Source: Aliarcobacter sp. | GTDB taxonomy: Bacteria > Campylobacterota > Campylobacteria > Campylobacterales > Arcobacteraceae | DNA: 52,064 nucleotides | Direction: 5' to 3' | NCBI GenBank assembly: GCA_028689025.1 | Contig: JAQTXA010000020.1 | Span: 1-52,064, forward strand | In this document: piece by piece, positions 40,831 to 50,060 of the stretch | How the letters are laid out: every line of letters begins with the position of its first letter | How positions within the stretch are numbered: position 1 is the stretch's first letter | The notes under the pieces: generated by a model | What the model saw: the letters and a program-made list of their open reading frames with translations, nothing else | Databases searched by the model: none | What the model was told of the DNA's origin: nothing | Made by a program: the position numbers and the translations under genes

Positions 40831-41609
40831 TGAACGAATATATGAAGGGTAAAACTTTAGTAATTTCTGGTGGAACTAAAGGTATAGGAAAAGAGTGTGT
40901 TTATAAATTTGCTAGTAATGGTGTAAATGTAGCATTTACATATAATTCAAATCAACAATTTGCAGAAGATATTTGTAAAGATATTGAAGAAAAATATAAT
41001 GTAAAATGTAAAGCCTATCCATTTAATATTTTAGAACCTGAAAAATATAAAGAGTTATTTGAAGAGATTGACAAAGATTTTGATAGAGTTGATTTCTTTA
41101 TTTCTAATGCTATGATTTACGGTCGTGCAGTTGTTGGTGGTTATGGTAAATTTATGAAATTAAAACCAAGAGGTTTAAATAATATTTATACAGCAACTGT
41201 AAATGCATTTGTTTGTGGTGCTCAACAAGCAGCAAAAAGAATGCAAAAAATTGGTGGTGGAGCTATTGTTTCTTTATCATCTACTGGAAACTTAGTATAC
41301 ATTGAAAACTATGCAGGTCATGGAACAAACAAAGCAGCTGTTGAAGCAATGGTTAGATATGCAGCAAATGAACTTGGTGAATTTGGAATTAGAGTAAATG
41401 CAGTTTCTGGTGGTCCAATTGATACAGATGCACTTAAAGCATTTACAAACTATGAAGAAGTAAAAGCAAAAACAGCTGAATACTCTCCATTAAACAGAAT
41501 TGGTCAACCACAAGATTTAGCACAATCTTGTTTTTTCTTATGTACAACTGATGCTTCTTGGATTACTGGTCATACTTTAATTGTTGACGGTGGGACAACT
41601 TTTAGATAA
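40830..41609 (+). CDS. FabL-like SDR, probable enoyl-ACP reductase
   Basis: The protein has 259 residues. The SDR cofactor loop is GGTKGIG (14-20). The active site has Tyr161-x6-Lys168, the spacing of enoyl-ACP reductases of the FabI/FabL type, not the YxxxK of ordinary SDRs. VNAVSGGPIDTDALKAF and the C-terminal GHTLIVDGG closely resemble Bacillus FabL. It would reduce trans-2-enoyl-ACP in fatty acid elongation. Helicobacter and Campylobacter carry a similar gene next to dapA, annotated variously as a steroid dehydrogenase. Biochemical role is inference from the motif. Confidence 0.82.
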   Translation: MNEYMKGKTLVISGGTKGIGKECVYKFASNGVNVAFTYNSNQQFAEDICKDIEEKYNVKCKAYPFNILEPEKYKELFEEIDKDFDRVDFFISNAMIYGRAVVGGYGKFMKLKPRGLNNIYTATVNAFVCGAQQAAKRMQKIGGGAIVSLSSTGNLVYIENYAGHGTNKAAVEAMVRYAANELGEFGIRVNAVSGGPIDTDALKAFTNYEEVKAKTAEYSPLNRIGQPQDLAQSCFFLCTTDASWITGHTLIVDGGTTFR

Positions 41610-42154
41610 TGTCATCAAAAGCACTAAATCTTCCAAATATTTTGGCACTTTTTAGAATAGCATTAGCTCCGCTAATGCTATGGTTTTTCATAGATAGAAA
41701 TAACCCTATTTTCTCTTCTTGGCATCCTTCTTGGTTTGACTATTTCGCTGGACTTATTTTTGTTATAGCTTCTGTTACAGATTTTTTTGATGGTTTTATT
41801 GCTAGAAACTGGAATCAAATGACAAAATTGGGTGGAATATTAGATCCACTTGCAGATAAAATGTTAGTACTTGCTGGTTTCATAGGGCTTATTGTAATAG
41901 ATAGAGCTTCAGCTTGGGCTGTGTTTTTAATACTTTCTAGAGAATTTTTCATTACAGGATTAAGAGTTGTAGCTGTTAGTGAAGGAAAAGATGTAGCCTC
42001 TACAATGGCTGGAAAAATAAAAACTGTAATTCAAATGATAGCTATTGGATTTTTAACAATGAATTGGCCATTTGCAACAGAGATTTTATGGTTAGCTGTT
42101 ATTCTAACAATATATTCAGGATATGAATATACAAGAGATTATTTCAAAAATTAA
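41609..42154 (+). CDS. pgsA: CDP-diacylglycerol-glycerol-3-phosphate 3-phosphatidyltransferase
   Basis: The protein has 181 residues with several membrane helices. The CDP-alcohol phosphotransferase motif runs from DFFDGFIAR to LGGILDPLADKMLV (DGxxAR...G...DxxxD). It makes phosphatidylglycerol phosphate. It overlaps the FabL-like gene by one base and lies 9 bases before rseP. Confidence 0.95.
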   Translation: MSSKALNLPNILALFRIALAPLMLWFFIDRNNPIFSSWHPSWFDYFAGLIFVIASVTDFFDGFIARNWNQMTKLGGILDPLADKMLVLAGFIGLIVIDRASAWAVFLILSREFFITGLRVVAVSEGKDVASTMAGKIKTVIQMIAIGFLTMNWPFATEILWLAVILTIYSGYEYTRDYFKN

Positions 42155-42163
42155 AGGCTTTTC

Positions 42164-43222
42164 TTGGGTACTATTACTTTTTTACTTGTTTTATCATTTT
42201 TAGTTTTTTTCCATGAACTTGGACACTTTTTAGCAGCTCGTTATTTTGGTGTAAAAGTTTATGTATTCTCAATTGGTTTTGGTAAACAATTATATGCAAA
42301 AGAGTGGAAGGGAACAACTTGGCAATTTGCCTTAGTTCCACTTGGTGGCTATGTAAAAATGAAAGGTCAAGATGATTCAAAACCCTCTTTAGTTGAAGAG
42401 GGGAACGATTCATACAATACTAAAAAACCTTGGCAAAGAATAATAATATTATTTGCTGGACCTTTTGCAAACTTCATATTAGCAGCTATTTTATACTTTT
42501 GTATTGCAATGATGGGTGCTACTACTTTAGCTACTCAAGTAGGAAAAGTTCAAGAAAATTCACCAGCATTTCATGCAGGAATTCTTCCTAATGATGAAAT
42601 AATAAGAATTAATGATACAGAAATAAAAGCATGGGATGAAATTGCAAAAACAATTGTAAACTCAGATGGTGCTTTAAACTTTTATATTAAAAGAGATGGT
42701 TTAATTATTACAAAAATAATAAATCCTCACATTTCAGATAGTGAAAATATGTTTAGAGAAAAAATCAAAAAAAGAATGATTGGAATTTCACCATCAGGAA
42801 AAACAATCAAACTTGATTTATCTTTTGGTGAATCTTTAGTTTTTGCTTATGAAAAAACTGTTTTAGCTTCTAGTATGATTTTTCAAGGTGTTCAAAAACT
42901 AATTCAAGGTGCAATTCCAAGCAGTGAAGTTGGTGGTGTAATCTCTATTGGAAAAGTAATTTCAGATGCTAGTGAATCTTCAATTATTGCTTTATTTGCA
43001 ATTACAGCTTTGATTTCTGTAAATCTTGGAGTTTTAAATCTTCTTCCAATTCCTGCACTTGATGGTGGACATATTATGTTTAATCTATATGAAATGATTA
43101 CAAGAAGAAAACCAAGTGATCAAGTATTTATGTTTTTAACAATCATGGGTTGGGTAATTTTAGGAAGTTTAATGCTTCTTGGAATTTATAATGATATTAA
43201 CAGAATCTTTTTAAATAATTAG
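42164..43222 (+). CDS. rseP: Site-2 intramembrane zinc protease RseP
   Basis: The protein has 352 residues. TTG start with AAAGG upstream. HELGH (17-21) lies in the first membrane helix. A single PDZ domain follows (about 115-195, GKVQENSPAFHAGILPNDEI), and the C-terminal NLLPIPALDGGH supplies the third zinc ligand. It cleaves membrane-bound substrates such as anti-sigma factors or signal peptides. Coupled to pgsA upstream and yggS 9 bases downstream. Confidence 0.95.
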   Translation: MGTITFLLVLSFLVFFHELGHFLAARYFGVKVYVFSIGFGKQLYAKEWKGTTWQFALVPLGGYVKMKGQDDSKPSLVEEGNDSYNTKKPWQRIIILFAGPFANFILAAILYFCIAMMGATTLATQVGKVQENSPAFHAGILPNDEIIRINDTEIKAWDEIAKTIVNSDGALNFYIKRDGLIITKIINPHISDSENMFREKIKKRMIGISPSGKTIKLDLSFGESLVFAYEKTVLASSMIFQGVQKLIQGAIPSSEVGGVISIGKVISDASESSIIALFAITALISVNLGVLNLLPIPALDGGHIMFNLYEMITRRKPSDQVFMFLTIMGWVILGSLMLLGIYNDINRIFLNN

Positions 43223-43231
43223 GTAAATCAA

Positions 43232-43912
43232 ATGAATAAATTAGCAGCAACAAAAAATTTAGATGAAATAATTACAAAAGTTGAAGGTGCAAGACTTAGA
43301 ATCTCTGAACATCATATTGTAAAAATAATTGGTGTTTCAAAATACTCAACAGCAAATGATGTAAAAACTTTATATGAAGCAGGACAAAGAGCTTTTGGAG
43401 AAAATAAGGTTCAAGATTTAAAAGAAAAATCTGAAATTTTAGATGATTTACCAATAGAGTGGCATTTTATTGGAACTTTACAAAAAAATAAAATAAATAA
43501 TTTAATTGATTTAAATCCTGCTTTAATTCAATCTTTAGACTCTTTAGATTTAGCACTTGAATTAAATAAAAAACTTGAAGCTAAAAACAAAAAACTATCT
43601 GCCCTACTTCAAATAAATTCAGCTTATGAAGAGACAAAATCAGGTGTAATGCCAGAAGTTGCAATTGAAGTTTATAAACAGATTCTTGATACTTGCCCAA
43701 ATATCAACCTAAAAGGTGTTATGAGCATTGGTGCTCATGTTGAAGATGAAAAAGTTATAAGAGACTCTTTTAAAACAACTAAAAAAATCTACGATGAATT
43801 AGTTCCTTTTGGAGCAAAATATTGTTCTATGGGAATGAGTAGTGATTTTGAACTAGCAATTGCCTGTGGTTCAAATATGATTAGAGTTGGTTCTTCTTTA
43901 TTTAAAGAGTAG
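43232..43912 (+). CDS. yggS: YggS-family pyridoxal-phosphate homeostasis protein
   Basis: The protein has 226 residues. Single-domain alanine-racemase-like barrel with PLP Lys37 in IIGVSKYS, FGENKVQD, WHFIGTLQKNK and MGMSSDFELAIACGSNMIRVGSSLF at the end. It buffers PLP levels and has no known catalytic turnover. Last gene of the pyrD-started run; a strong hairpin overlaps its stop codon. Confidence 0.94.
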   Translation: MNKLAATKNLDEIITKVEGARLRISEHHIVKIIGVSKYSTANDVKTLYEAGQRAFGENKVQDLKEKSEILDDLPIEWHFIGTLQKNKINNLIDLNPALIQSLDSLDLALELNKKLEAKNKKLSALLQINSAYEETKSGVMPEVAIEVYKQILDTCPNINLKGVMSIGAHVEDEKVIRDSFKTTKKIYDELVPFGAKYCSMGMSSDFELAIACGSNMIRVGSSLFKE

Positions 43913-43929
43913 ATTTTCTACTCTTTAAA
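43901..43929. terminator. Bidirectional terminator after yggS
   Basis: A 13-bp perfect stem, TTTAAAGAGTAGA (43901-43913) with its complement at 43917-43929, and a TTT loop; the yggS stop is inside the stem. On the minus strand it follows the tautomerase gene. Confidence 0.7.
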
Positions 43930-43936
43930 ATATCTT

Positions 43937-44152
43937 CTATTTTTTAGATTCACTTCTTATTTGCGTTATTGTTTTTCCACCTATCGCATAATTATCAGTA
44001 CTAACTTCTTCAATAATCACAACGGCACTGTTTGCTCCGCGACCATTAAATATTTTTGCAAAAAGTTCAGTTATACCTTTTGCTAACTCTTCTTTTTGCT
44101 CTTTAGTTGCTCCTCCATCTTCATGGGTCATTTTTACATTTATTAATGGCAT
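43937..44152 (-). CDS. 4-Oxalocrotonate tautomerase family enzyme
   Basis: The protein has 71 residues. After removal of Met, Pro1 is the catalytic base (PLINVKMT). The body has KEQKEELAKGITELFAKIF and SAVVIIEEVSTDNYAIGGKTI, the normal beta-alpha-beta layout and length of the family. The substrate is unknown. The ATG is 2 bases after the stop of the MFS transporter gene, with its AGGAGA site inside that gene's end, so the two are co-transcribed. Confidence 0.92.
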   Translation of the reverse strand: MPLINVKMTHEDGGATKEQKEELAKGITELFAKIFNGRGANSAVVIIEEVSTDNYAIGGKTITQIRSESKK

Positions 44153-44154
44153 TT

Positions 44155-45339
44155 TTATTCTCCTTTTAATTTAAATATTTTTGTTAATAGTAATAATACA
44201 ATTCCACCAAAAACTATTAATGCTGTTAAATATAAAGCATAATCATAAGTTTTAAAGTGTTCAATTAAAGCTACACTATAAAGTGGTGCAGTAACTTGCC
44301 CTATTCCATAAGCTGTAGTTAATGCTCCCATTAACATTACTGGATTATTTCCAGCAAGTTTTCCACCTAAATTCATAAACAATGCAACAAGTCCCACAAA
44401 AGTTCCACCATATAAAACTCCTGAAAATAGATTTAGATAGACATTATTTGTTAAAGCTGAAATCATAATTCCTATAACTTGCAAAAACATTGCTAAAATA
44501 ATTATATTTACACTTCCATATTTATGAGCTAACATCATCCAAATTATACAAGAAGGAATTCCAGCAAGTCCAACTAAAGTCCAAGTAAAGCTTCCAAATC
44601 CTTCAAGTCCTTTTAAAGAGTTGATAATATCAGGTAAAAATGTTCCTTGAACAACCATTCCCACACCCTCACAAAAATATGCCATAATTAAAATTATAAC
44701 AAAAGGTGAAAAAAGTGATTTATCAATATGATGTTTCACACTATTTTGTTTTACCTCTTTATCATAAGATAAAATGTACATAGAATAAAACGATAATACA
44801 AAAGCAAAAAGTGCTAAAACAACCCAAGCAAACTGCCATGTTCCATTAAAATGAAATACAATTCTTACTATTATATCACTCACTAAAATAGAAAATCCAA
44901 TTCCAGAAAAATGTATTCCCATGGCTTTAGTTTTATTTTGAATATTAAGTTTATTCATAACAATTGCAGATCCCACAACCAAAGCCATAGCAGCTCCAAA
45001 TCCTGCAAGAACTCTTGATATTATCCACAGAGTCTCAGAAGTTGTAACTCCAAGTATTAGGGTTGTTAAAACCGCTAAAAACATACCTAATCTAAAAAAT
45101 TTTACTTTAGCATTTATATCTTTTATAAAAACAGCGAAAATTGAACCTGCTAAATATCCTACATAATTAATAGAAGCTAAAACTCCTGCGAAACTAATAG
45201 TTAAATAATTCTCTAGCATTGGAGGCAATAATGATGTAAAAACAAATCTTGCAACTCCCACACCAATAATTAGTGCAATAATTCCCGCAAGTAAAATAGC
45301 TACATTTGAATTTTTATCTAATAAATTTATTTTTTGCAT
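44155..45339 (-). CDS. MFS transporter, YbfB/YjiJ type
   Basis: The protein has 394 residues with about twelve membrane segments. The N-terminal GVGVARFVFTSLLPPML resembles the YbfB/YjiJ family (MFS, former DUF1228). FAGVLASINYVGYLAGS and RVLAGFGAAMALVVGSAIV are MFS-type repeats. Substrate unknown; the co-transcribed tautomerase suggests an organic acid or aromatic (inference). It is divergent from a LysR regulator, with an inverted repeat between them. Confidence 0.85.
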   Translation of the reverse strand: MQKINLLDKNSNVAILLAGIIALIIGVGVARFVFTSLLPPMLENYLTISFAGVLASINYVGYLAGSIFAVFIKDINAKVKFFRLGMFLAVLTTLILGVTTSETLWIISRVLAGFGAAMALVVGSAIVMNKLNIQNKTKAMGIHFSGIGFSILVSDIIVRIVFHFNGTWQFAWVVLALFAFVLSFYSMYILSYDKEVKQNSVKHHIDKSLFSPFVIILIMAYFCEGVGMVVQGTFLPDIINSLKGLEGFGSFTWTLVGLAGIPSCIIWMMLAHKYGSVNIIILAMFLQVIGIMISALTNNVYLNLFSGVLYGGTFVGLVALFMNLGGKLAGNNPVMLMGALTTAYGIGQVTAPLYSVALIEHFKTYDYALYLTALIVFGGIVLLLLTKIFKLKGE

Positions 45340-45365
45340 ACTCTCTCTCCTTAGTATTTCAGTAT

Positions 45366-45386
45366 AATATCACTATAAATGATATT
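45366..45386. promoter_or_regulatory. LysR-type operator candidate (7-7-7 inverted repeat)
   Basis: AATATCA (45366-45372) and TGATATT (45380-45386) are perfect inverted arms with a 7-base centre, and contain the T-N11-A pattern of LysR sites. A smaller ATCAT-N5-ATGAT repeat lies at 45401-45415. Both are in the 86-base gap between the MFS and LysR genes. Confidence 0.6.
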
Positions 45387-45425
45387 AAGTCAAATATTAA
45401 ATCATGATTGATGATATAAGGAAAG

Positions 45426-46256
45426 ATGATGGATTCAAATTTATTAAAGGTATTTGTAGAAGTTGCCCGTGAAAAAAGTATCACAAAAGCTGCAACAAAA
45501 TTGGAATTTGCCCAATCAAATGTAACATCAAGAATAAAACAACTTGAAAAATCTCTAGGTTTTTCACTATTTCATAGAGTTCCAAAAGGTGTAATTTTGA
45601 GCAAAGAGGGAGAAAAACTCTATCCTTATGCTGTTGAAATTGTAAAAAAAGTAAAAGAAGCTACCTATGATATGAAAAATATAAATAAGCAAGAACATCT
45701 AATTGTTGGATCAACTGAATCTAATGCATCAACTAGAATTGTGCCTTTTTTACTTCAACTTCATAGTTACTTTCCAAATATGAGTTTAGAATTAATCACA
45801 AATACTACAAGAGAAATCACAAAAGAGTTACTCGATTATAAAGTAGATATTGCATTTATAAGTGGTGAGCCAAAACATGAGGATTTAGTAGTTTTAAATA
45901 AAATTGATGAAGAGATTGTTTTAGTAGAACCAAAAAATGAAAATTGTCCAAATGTTTTTTTATCTTTTAAAAATGGTTGTGCCTACAATGAATTTGGACA
46001 AAATTACTTAAAAGAACTCTCTGATGAAAATTTTAAAAATCTAGAATTTGGAAATTATGAAACTATTTTAGGTTGTGTTAAAGCTGGAATGGGAAAAAGT
46101 TTATTACCATTAAGTATAGTAAAAAAACTAAGATATGAAGATGATTTAAAAATAATAAATCTACCAAAACAGTTGGCAAATATACCAACTTGTTTGGTTT
46201 GTAGAAAAGATAATATTCCAAAAATAGAAACCTATTTAAAAGAGTTTATCTTTTAA
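45426..46256 (+). CDS. LysR-family transcriptional regulator
   Basis: The protein has 276 residues. An N-terminal helix-turn-helix (LKVFVEVAREKSITKAATKLEFAQSNVTSRIKQLEKSLGFSLFHR) is followed by an inducer-binding domain with VGSTESNASTRIVPFL and VDIAFISGEP. The start is one of two adjacent ATGs. It is divergent from the MFS-tautomerase operon and probably controls it. It is somewhat shorter than the usual 290-310 residues because of a compact effector domain. Confidence 0.92.
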   Translation: MMDSNLLKVFVEVAREKSITKAATKLEFAQSNVTSRIKQLEKSLGFSLFHRVPKGVILSKEGEKLYPYAVEIVKKVKEATYDMKNINKQEHLIVGSTESNASTRIVPFLLQLHSYFPNMSLELITNTTREITKELLDYKVDIAFISGEPKHEDLVVLNKIDEEIVLVEPKNENCPNVFLSFKNGCAYNEFGQNYLKELSDENFKNLEFGNYETILGCVKAGMGKSLLPLSIVKKLRYEDDLKIINLPKQLANIPTCLVCRKDNIPKIETYLKEFIF

Positions 46257-46265
46257 ATAAAGTTC

Positions 46266-47057
46266 TTACTTACAAGCATTTTTGAATTTTTTCAATTCAT
46301 CTTCAATACTTGGAACTCTCATAAAATGTTCACCAATTAAAAAGGCATCAGCTCCAATTGAGTTTAATCTTTTTATTACTTCAATATCAGAAACACCTGA
46401 TTCTGCAACAATGATTTTTCCATTTGGAATTAAAGGAATTAATTTATCACATAAAGTCATATCCATTTCAAAAGTATCAAGATTTCTATGATTTATTCCA
46501 ATAATTGTAGCCCCTGATTTTATAGCTTTTGTTAAGTCTTCTTTATCATGAATTTCAACTAAAACTTCAAGTCCTAAATGAATAGCATATTCATAAAGTT
46601 CTTTTAACTCTTTTGTGCTTAAAGCTTTTGCAATAAGTAAAATAAAATCAGCCCCATAAACTAAAGCTTCAACAATTTGATATTTATCAACGATAAAATC
46701 TTTTCTTAAAAGTGGCGTTGGAACAAATCTTCTAATTTGAGTTAAATACTCTAAATTTCCTTGAAAATAGTGAGGTTCAGTTAATACAGAAATTGCATTA
46801 GCTCCATTATTACTATAAGCTTGTGCAATTAAAATTGGATCAAAATCCTCTTTTATTATTCCTTTACTAGGACTGGCTTTCTTAACCTCAGCAATAATTC
46901 TAATTGGCTCTTCTTTTGTAGATCTTAAAAATGGTTTTACATCCCTTGGAGCATATGGATTTGAAGATAATGTTCTTCCTAATAAATCCAATGTAATCTC
47001 TTTTTTTCTAATCTCTAAATCTTGTTTTGTCTTTTCTATTATCTCATCTAAAATCAC
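46266..47057 (-). CDS. trpC: Indole-3-glycerol-phosphate synthase
   Basis: The protein has 263 residues. Active-site residues are visible in [13 protein letters not shown] (Glu57, Lys59 and 62-66), [35 protein letters not shown] and VAESGVSD. It makes indole-3-glycerol phosphate for tryptophan. The GTG start overlaps the TPR-lipoprotein stop (GTGA). No other trp gene is nearby. Confidence 0.95.
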   Translation of the reverse strand: MILDEIIEKTKQDLEIRKKEITLDLLGRTLSSNPYAPRDVKPFLRSTKEEPIRIIAEVKKASPSKGIIKEDFDPILIAQAYSNNGANAISVLTEPHYFQGNLEYLTQIRRFVPTPLLRKDFIVDKYQIVEALVYGADFILLIAKALSTKELKELYEYAIHLGLEVLVEIHDKEDLTKAIKSGATIIGINHRNLDTFEMDMTLCDKLIPLIPNGKIIVAESGVSDIEVIKRLNSIGADAFLIGEHFMRVPSIEDELKKFKNACK

Positions 47058-48370
47058 TTTTTACACTCCTTAATTTTTTCCCAATGTAATTTTATCTCTT
47101 CATCATTTAAGCCAATTTCATCAATAACTCTTTTCATTTGTTTATAAGCTTCTTGACAATTTTTTAATTTATATTGACCCCATGCCAAAGTATCAATATA
47201 AGCCATATTATTAGGTTCTTCCATTAATGCTTTTTTTACAAGAGTAACACCTCTTTGTGCACTAATATTAAAATCTATTAAAATATAAGCTAAATAATTT
47301 TCATAAACATGATTACTTTCAGTTTCTAAAACTTTTTCAAATTTTATAACAACATCATTTAATACTTTAGTTTTGTCTTCTGCCATTTCAAACTCAAGAA
47401 TCGCTTGTTGAGCAAGATAATCTAAATTATTAGATTTTTTATATAATCTATCTAATAAATCATAAGCTTTTTGTGGTTGATTTGTTATCTTATATAGGTT
47501 TAATAAAATATCATCTTCTTCATTATTTTGTTCTAAAAACTCAATTGCATTTCCAACATTATCTTTTGCAATATATTTTACTAATAAAAGTTTTGTTTTA
47601 CCTAACATTAATAGTTCATTATTTTTCTTATAATCAAAATACATCTCTTTTAGAAAAGGAACTAATTTATCTATTTTTTGCTCTTTTTCATAAAAAGACA
47701 AAAGTTGTATAGATAGATTAAAGTCATATCCATTTGATTTAATATACTCTTCAAGTTTACTTATTGCTTCATTTTTTTGTTCTAAATTATAATATTGAAT
47801 ATTTGTTAAATTAAGAAAAGTATTCGGTGATTTATTCATAGTATAAGCTTTATCAAAAAACTCATAAGCTTTTAAATAATTTTTTTGTTGTAAATAAATT
47901 GTTCCTAAAAGTTCATAATTAACATCATTTTTAAACATAGTTACTAATTTTTCACCACTTTTTAAAGCTTCAACAGAGTCTCCTAATTTAAACAATGAAA
48001 AAGTATATAATCTTAAAATAATCTCTTCTTGTTTTATATTATCCATATAATATTTCATAGCATTTACTTTTACTAATTCATAATCTTTTAAATTAGTAGA
48101 TAATGCTAAATATTTTACAAAATATTCATAATTGTTTGTTTCTTCAAATAACTTAAAATATAAATCTCTTGCATCATAATACATTCTTTGATTTTCTGAT
48201 TCTAGTGCTAATATTATATATTGATTTTCTGATTCAAAATTTTTGGTTTTTACTTTAATAAATTCTGTTTTTTTTGGTTCTTTATTTTCTAAATCTAATG
48301 TTTTATTACTACACCCATTAAAAAGTAATAATAAGAAACAAAGGACTAAAGATTTTTTATAGCTGGGCAC
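47054..48370 (-). CDS. TPR-containing lipoprotein
   Basis: The protein has 438 residues. The lipobox FNGC makes Cys20 the lipidation site. Multiple tetratricopeptide-like helical repeats run from about 50 to 420 ([61 protein letters not shown]). It is a periplasm-facing scaffold of unknown partners. The GTG start lies inside the end of the YkgJ-family gene (25-base overlap), and it is coupled to trpC downstream. Confidence 0.85.
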   Translation of the reverse strand: MPSYKKSLVLCFLLLLFNGCSNKTLDLENKEPKKTEFIKVKTKNFESENQYIILALESENQRMYYDARDLYFKLFEETNNYEYFVKYLALSTNLKDYELVKVNAMKYYMDNIKQEEIILRLYTFSLFKLGDSVEALKSGEKLVTMFKNDVNYELLGTIYLQQKNYLKAYEFFDKAYTMNKSPNTFLNLTNIQYYNLEQKNEAISKLEEYIKSNGYDFNLSIQLLSFYEKEQKIDKLVPFLKEMYFDYKKNNELLMLGKTKLLLVKYIAKDNVGNAIEFLEQNNEEDDILLNLYKITNQPQKAYDLLDRLYKKSNNLDYLAQQAILEFEMAEDKTKVLNDVVIKFEKVLETESNHVYENYLAYILIDFNISAQRGVTLVKKALMEEPNNMAYIDTLAWGQYKLKNCQEAYKQMKRVIDEIGLNDEEIKLHWEKIKECKK

Positions 48371-48735
48371 TCTTTGTAAACCTCTTCTTCATTTTCTTTA
48401 AAATAATCCCAAAAAGGGAAAGTCCTACATTGATTTGGTCTTGCATCATAAATAGAACACTGTCGTTTATCCAAATCAAAAAAACAACAAGCATAGTTAT
48501 TGGGAGCTAATTGTATCTCTTTTATACTGTATTTATAGGCAATTTTATTTAAATATCTTTTTTTTAAATCTTCACTAGAAATTTTTTTATATAAAGCCAA
48601 AGTCTCTATTTCTTGTGAATTTATCCAAATATATCCACTTTCGCCAATACAACAATTACCTATACAACTATCACAGCCACTTGGCTCAAAAGCAAAATTA
48701 AAGCCATCTTTTTTAACTAAACTACTCAATATCAA
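48346..48735 (-). CDS. YkgJ-family cysteine cluster protein
   Basis: The protein has 129 residues. It shows CDSCIGNCC near the N-terminus, ACCFFDLDKRQCSIYDARPNQCRTFPFWDYF in the centre and a late CPAI. This Cys pattern is that of the YkgJ (PF03692) family of putative zinc- or iron-chelating proteins. The TTG start overlaps the methyltransferase gene end by 14 bases; an in-frame TTG two codons later is also possible. Function of the family is not firmly known. Confidence 0.87.
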   Translation of the reverse strand: MILSSLVKKDGFNFAFEPSGCDSCIGNCCIGESGYIWINSQEIETLALYKKISSEDLKKRYLNKIAYKYSIKEIQLAPNNYACCFFDLDKRQCSIYDARPNQCRTFPFWDYFKENEEEVYKECPAIKNL

Positions 48736-49438
48736 CCTTTATACTATGTGTCGAAGATTTTTTATATATCTCTTGAACTTCAGAACTGAACTCATTATTT
48801 TCATCAAAAACTATTAAAGGCTTTAATATTTTCGTTAAAGATTTAGAGTTTCTTTTTGCATAAACTAAAATCAGAGTTGCATCTTTTGAAACTTTCGGAT
48901 GTACAAATTGCAAAGCTTCTAAATTAAATTTATATTTATTTAATAATAACAATATTTGATTAATCTGTTTTACATCATAACAGAAAAAAAACTTACCTTC
49001 ACTATTTAAAATAGATGCAGTTTTTTTTATGAAAACTTCTAGAGGTAAAGAATCATTATATCTAGCTATTTTCAAACTTTCATTGTCACTTTTTATTACA
49101 TCACTATGATAAAAAGGTGGATTAGAAACACAAATATCAAATCTTTTATCAAATTCAATATTAGAAAAAGAACCTTCATATAAATTTAAATCTATCTTAT
49201 TAGTAATAGAATTCTTTTTTGAGAAAAATTGAAACATTTTTTGTATTTCGCACTGATTAAGTCTTAACTTTTCAAACTCTTTTGCTACTAATAGACCTAA
49301 TATTCCACTACCACTTCCAATATCTAGTAGTTCGCCTTTAATATTCTTATATTTTTTAAAATTCTCTATAATAAAGTTATATAAAAAATGTGTATCACTA
49401 TTATAACAATAGCCATTTGTTGGCTGATATAAAACCAA
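48722..49438 (-). CDS. TrmN6/YfiC-like tRNA(Val) adenine-N6 methyltransferase
   Basis: The protein has 238 residues from the TTG at 49438, which is 6 bases after GAAGGA; a TTG at 49444 would touch that site. The N-terminus YQPTNGYCYNSDTHFLYNF matches the substrate-end motif of the family. LLDIGSGSGILGLLVA is the SAM site and VSNPPFYHSD the catalytic NPPF/Y. It likely methylates A37 of tRNA1(Val). A related N6-methyltransferase role is possible. Confidence 0.85.
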   Translation of the reverse strand: MVLYQPTNGYCYNSDTHFLYNFIIENFKKYKNIKGELLDIGSGSGILGLLVAKEFEKLRLNQCEIQKMFQFFSKKNSITNKIDLNLYEGSFSNIEFDKRFDICVSNPPFYHSDVIKSDNESLKIARYNDSLPLEVFIKKTASILNSEGKFFFCYDVKQINQILLLLNKYKFNLEALQFVHPKVSKDATLILVYAKRNSKSLTKILKPLIVFDENNEFSSEVQEIYKKSSTHSIKVDIE

Positions 49439-49444
49439 AAACAA

Positions 49445-49733
49445 TCCTTCTTTAATTTAGTACAATTATATCTAAGTTAAATAAATCTGAGTTTTAATTG
49501 AATTGTTAACTTAATCTTTCATATTAAAACTAGATAATTGTCTTAAGTCAAATTATAGTTTATAATCCCATTTAAAATAACCTTATTATCTTGTAGCAAA
49601 ATGTAACAAGAGTAAAATTCAACTTATAAATTGCAAAGATTAAATAATCAATAATACTATTATAGGCTATTATTTGACGATAATATATTGAGTTTATTCA
49701 AGTATTGATATTAAAATAATTTAAGGAGAAATT
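49445..49733. other. 289-base divergent promoter region (TrmN6-like / oorD)
   Basis: AT-rich with no open frame of note. It must carry the oor operon promoter and that of the minus-strand TrmN6 cluster. Loose inverted ATTATT/AATAAT words occur near 49650-49675, but no single -10 stands out. Confidence 0.5.
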
Positions 49734-50051
49734 ATGTCTAATATGGAAGCTCCTGCAAATACTCCAGTTTGGGTTGATGAAGCTAGATGTAAAGCATGTG
49801 ATAAGTGCGTTTCAGTTTGTCCAGCTGGTGTACTTGCTATGAGACAAGAAGTTCATTCTACTTTAGGTTCAATGATTAAAGTTGTTCACCCAGAATCATG
49901 TATTGGTTGTACTGATTGCGAATTATCATGTCCTGATTTCGCGATTTATGTTGCTGACAAAAAAGAGTTCAAATTTGCAAAACTTACAGAAGAAGCAAAA
50001 GAGAGAAGAGAAGCGGTTATAAAAAATAATTATAGAGAACTAGAGGCGTAA
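49734..50051 (+). CDS. oorD: 2-Oxoglutarate:acceptor oxidoreductase, ferredoxin-like delta subunit
   Basis: The protein has 105 residues. Two [4Fe-4S] motifs: CKACDKCVSVCP and CIGCTDCELSCP. It passes electrons from the OorAB catalytic core to the acceptor. Strong GGAGAA site. First gene of oorDABC, with a 289-base upstream gap that should hold the operon promoter. Confidence 0.95.
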   Translation: MSNMEAPANTPVWVDEARCKACDKCVSVCPAGVLAMRQEVHSTLGSMIKVVHPESCIGCTDCELSCPDFAIYVADKKEFKFAKLTEEAKERREAVIKNNYRELEA

Positions 50052-50060
50052 GGAGAATTA

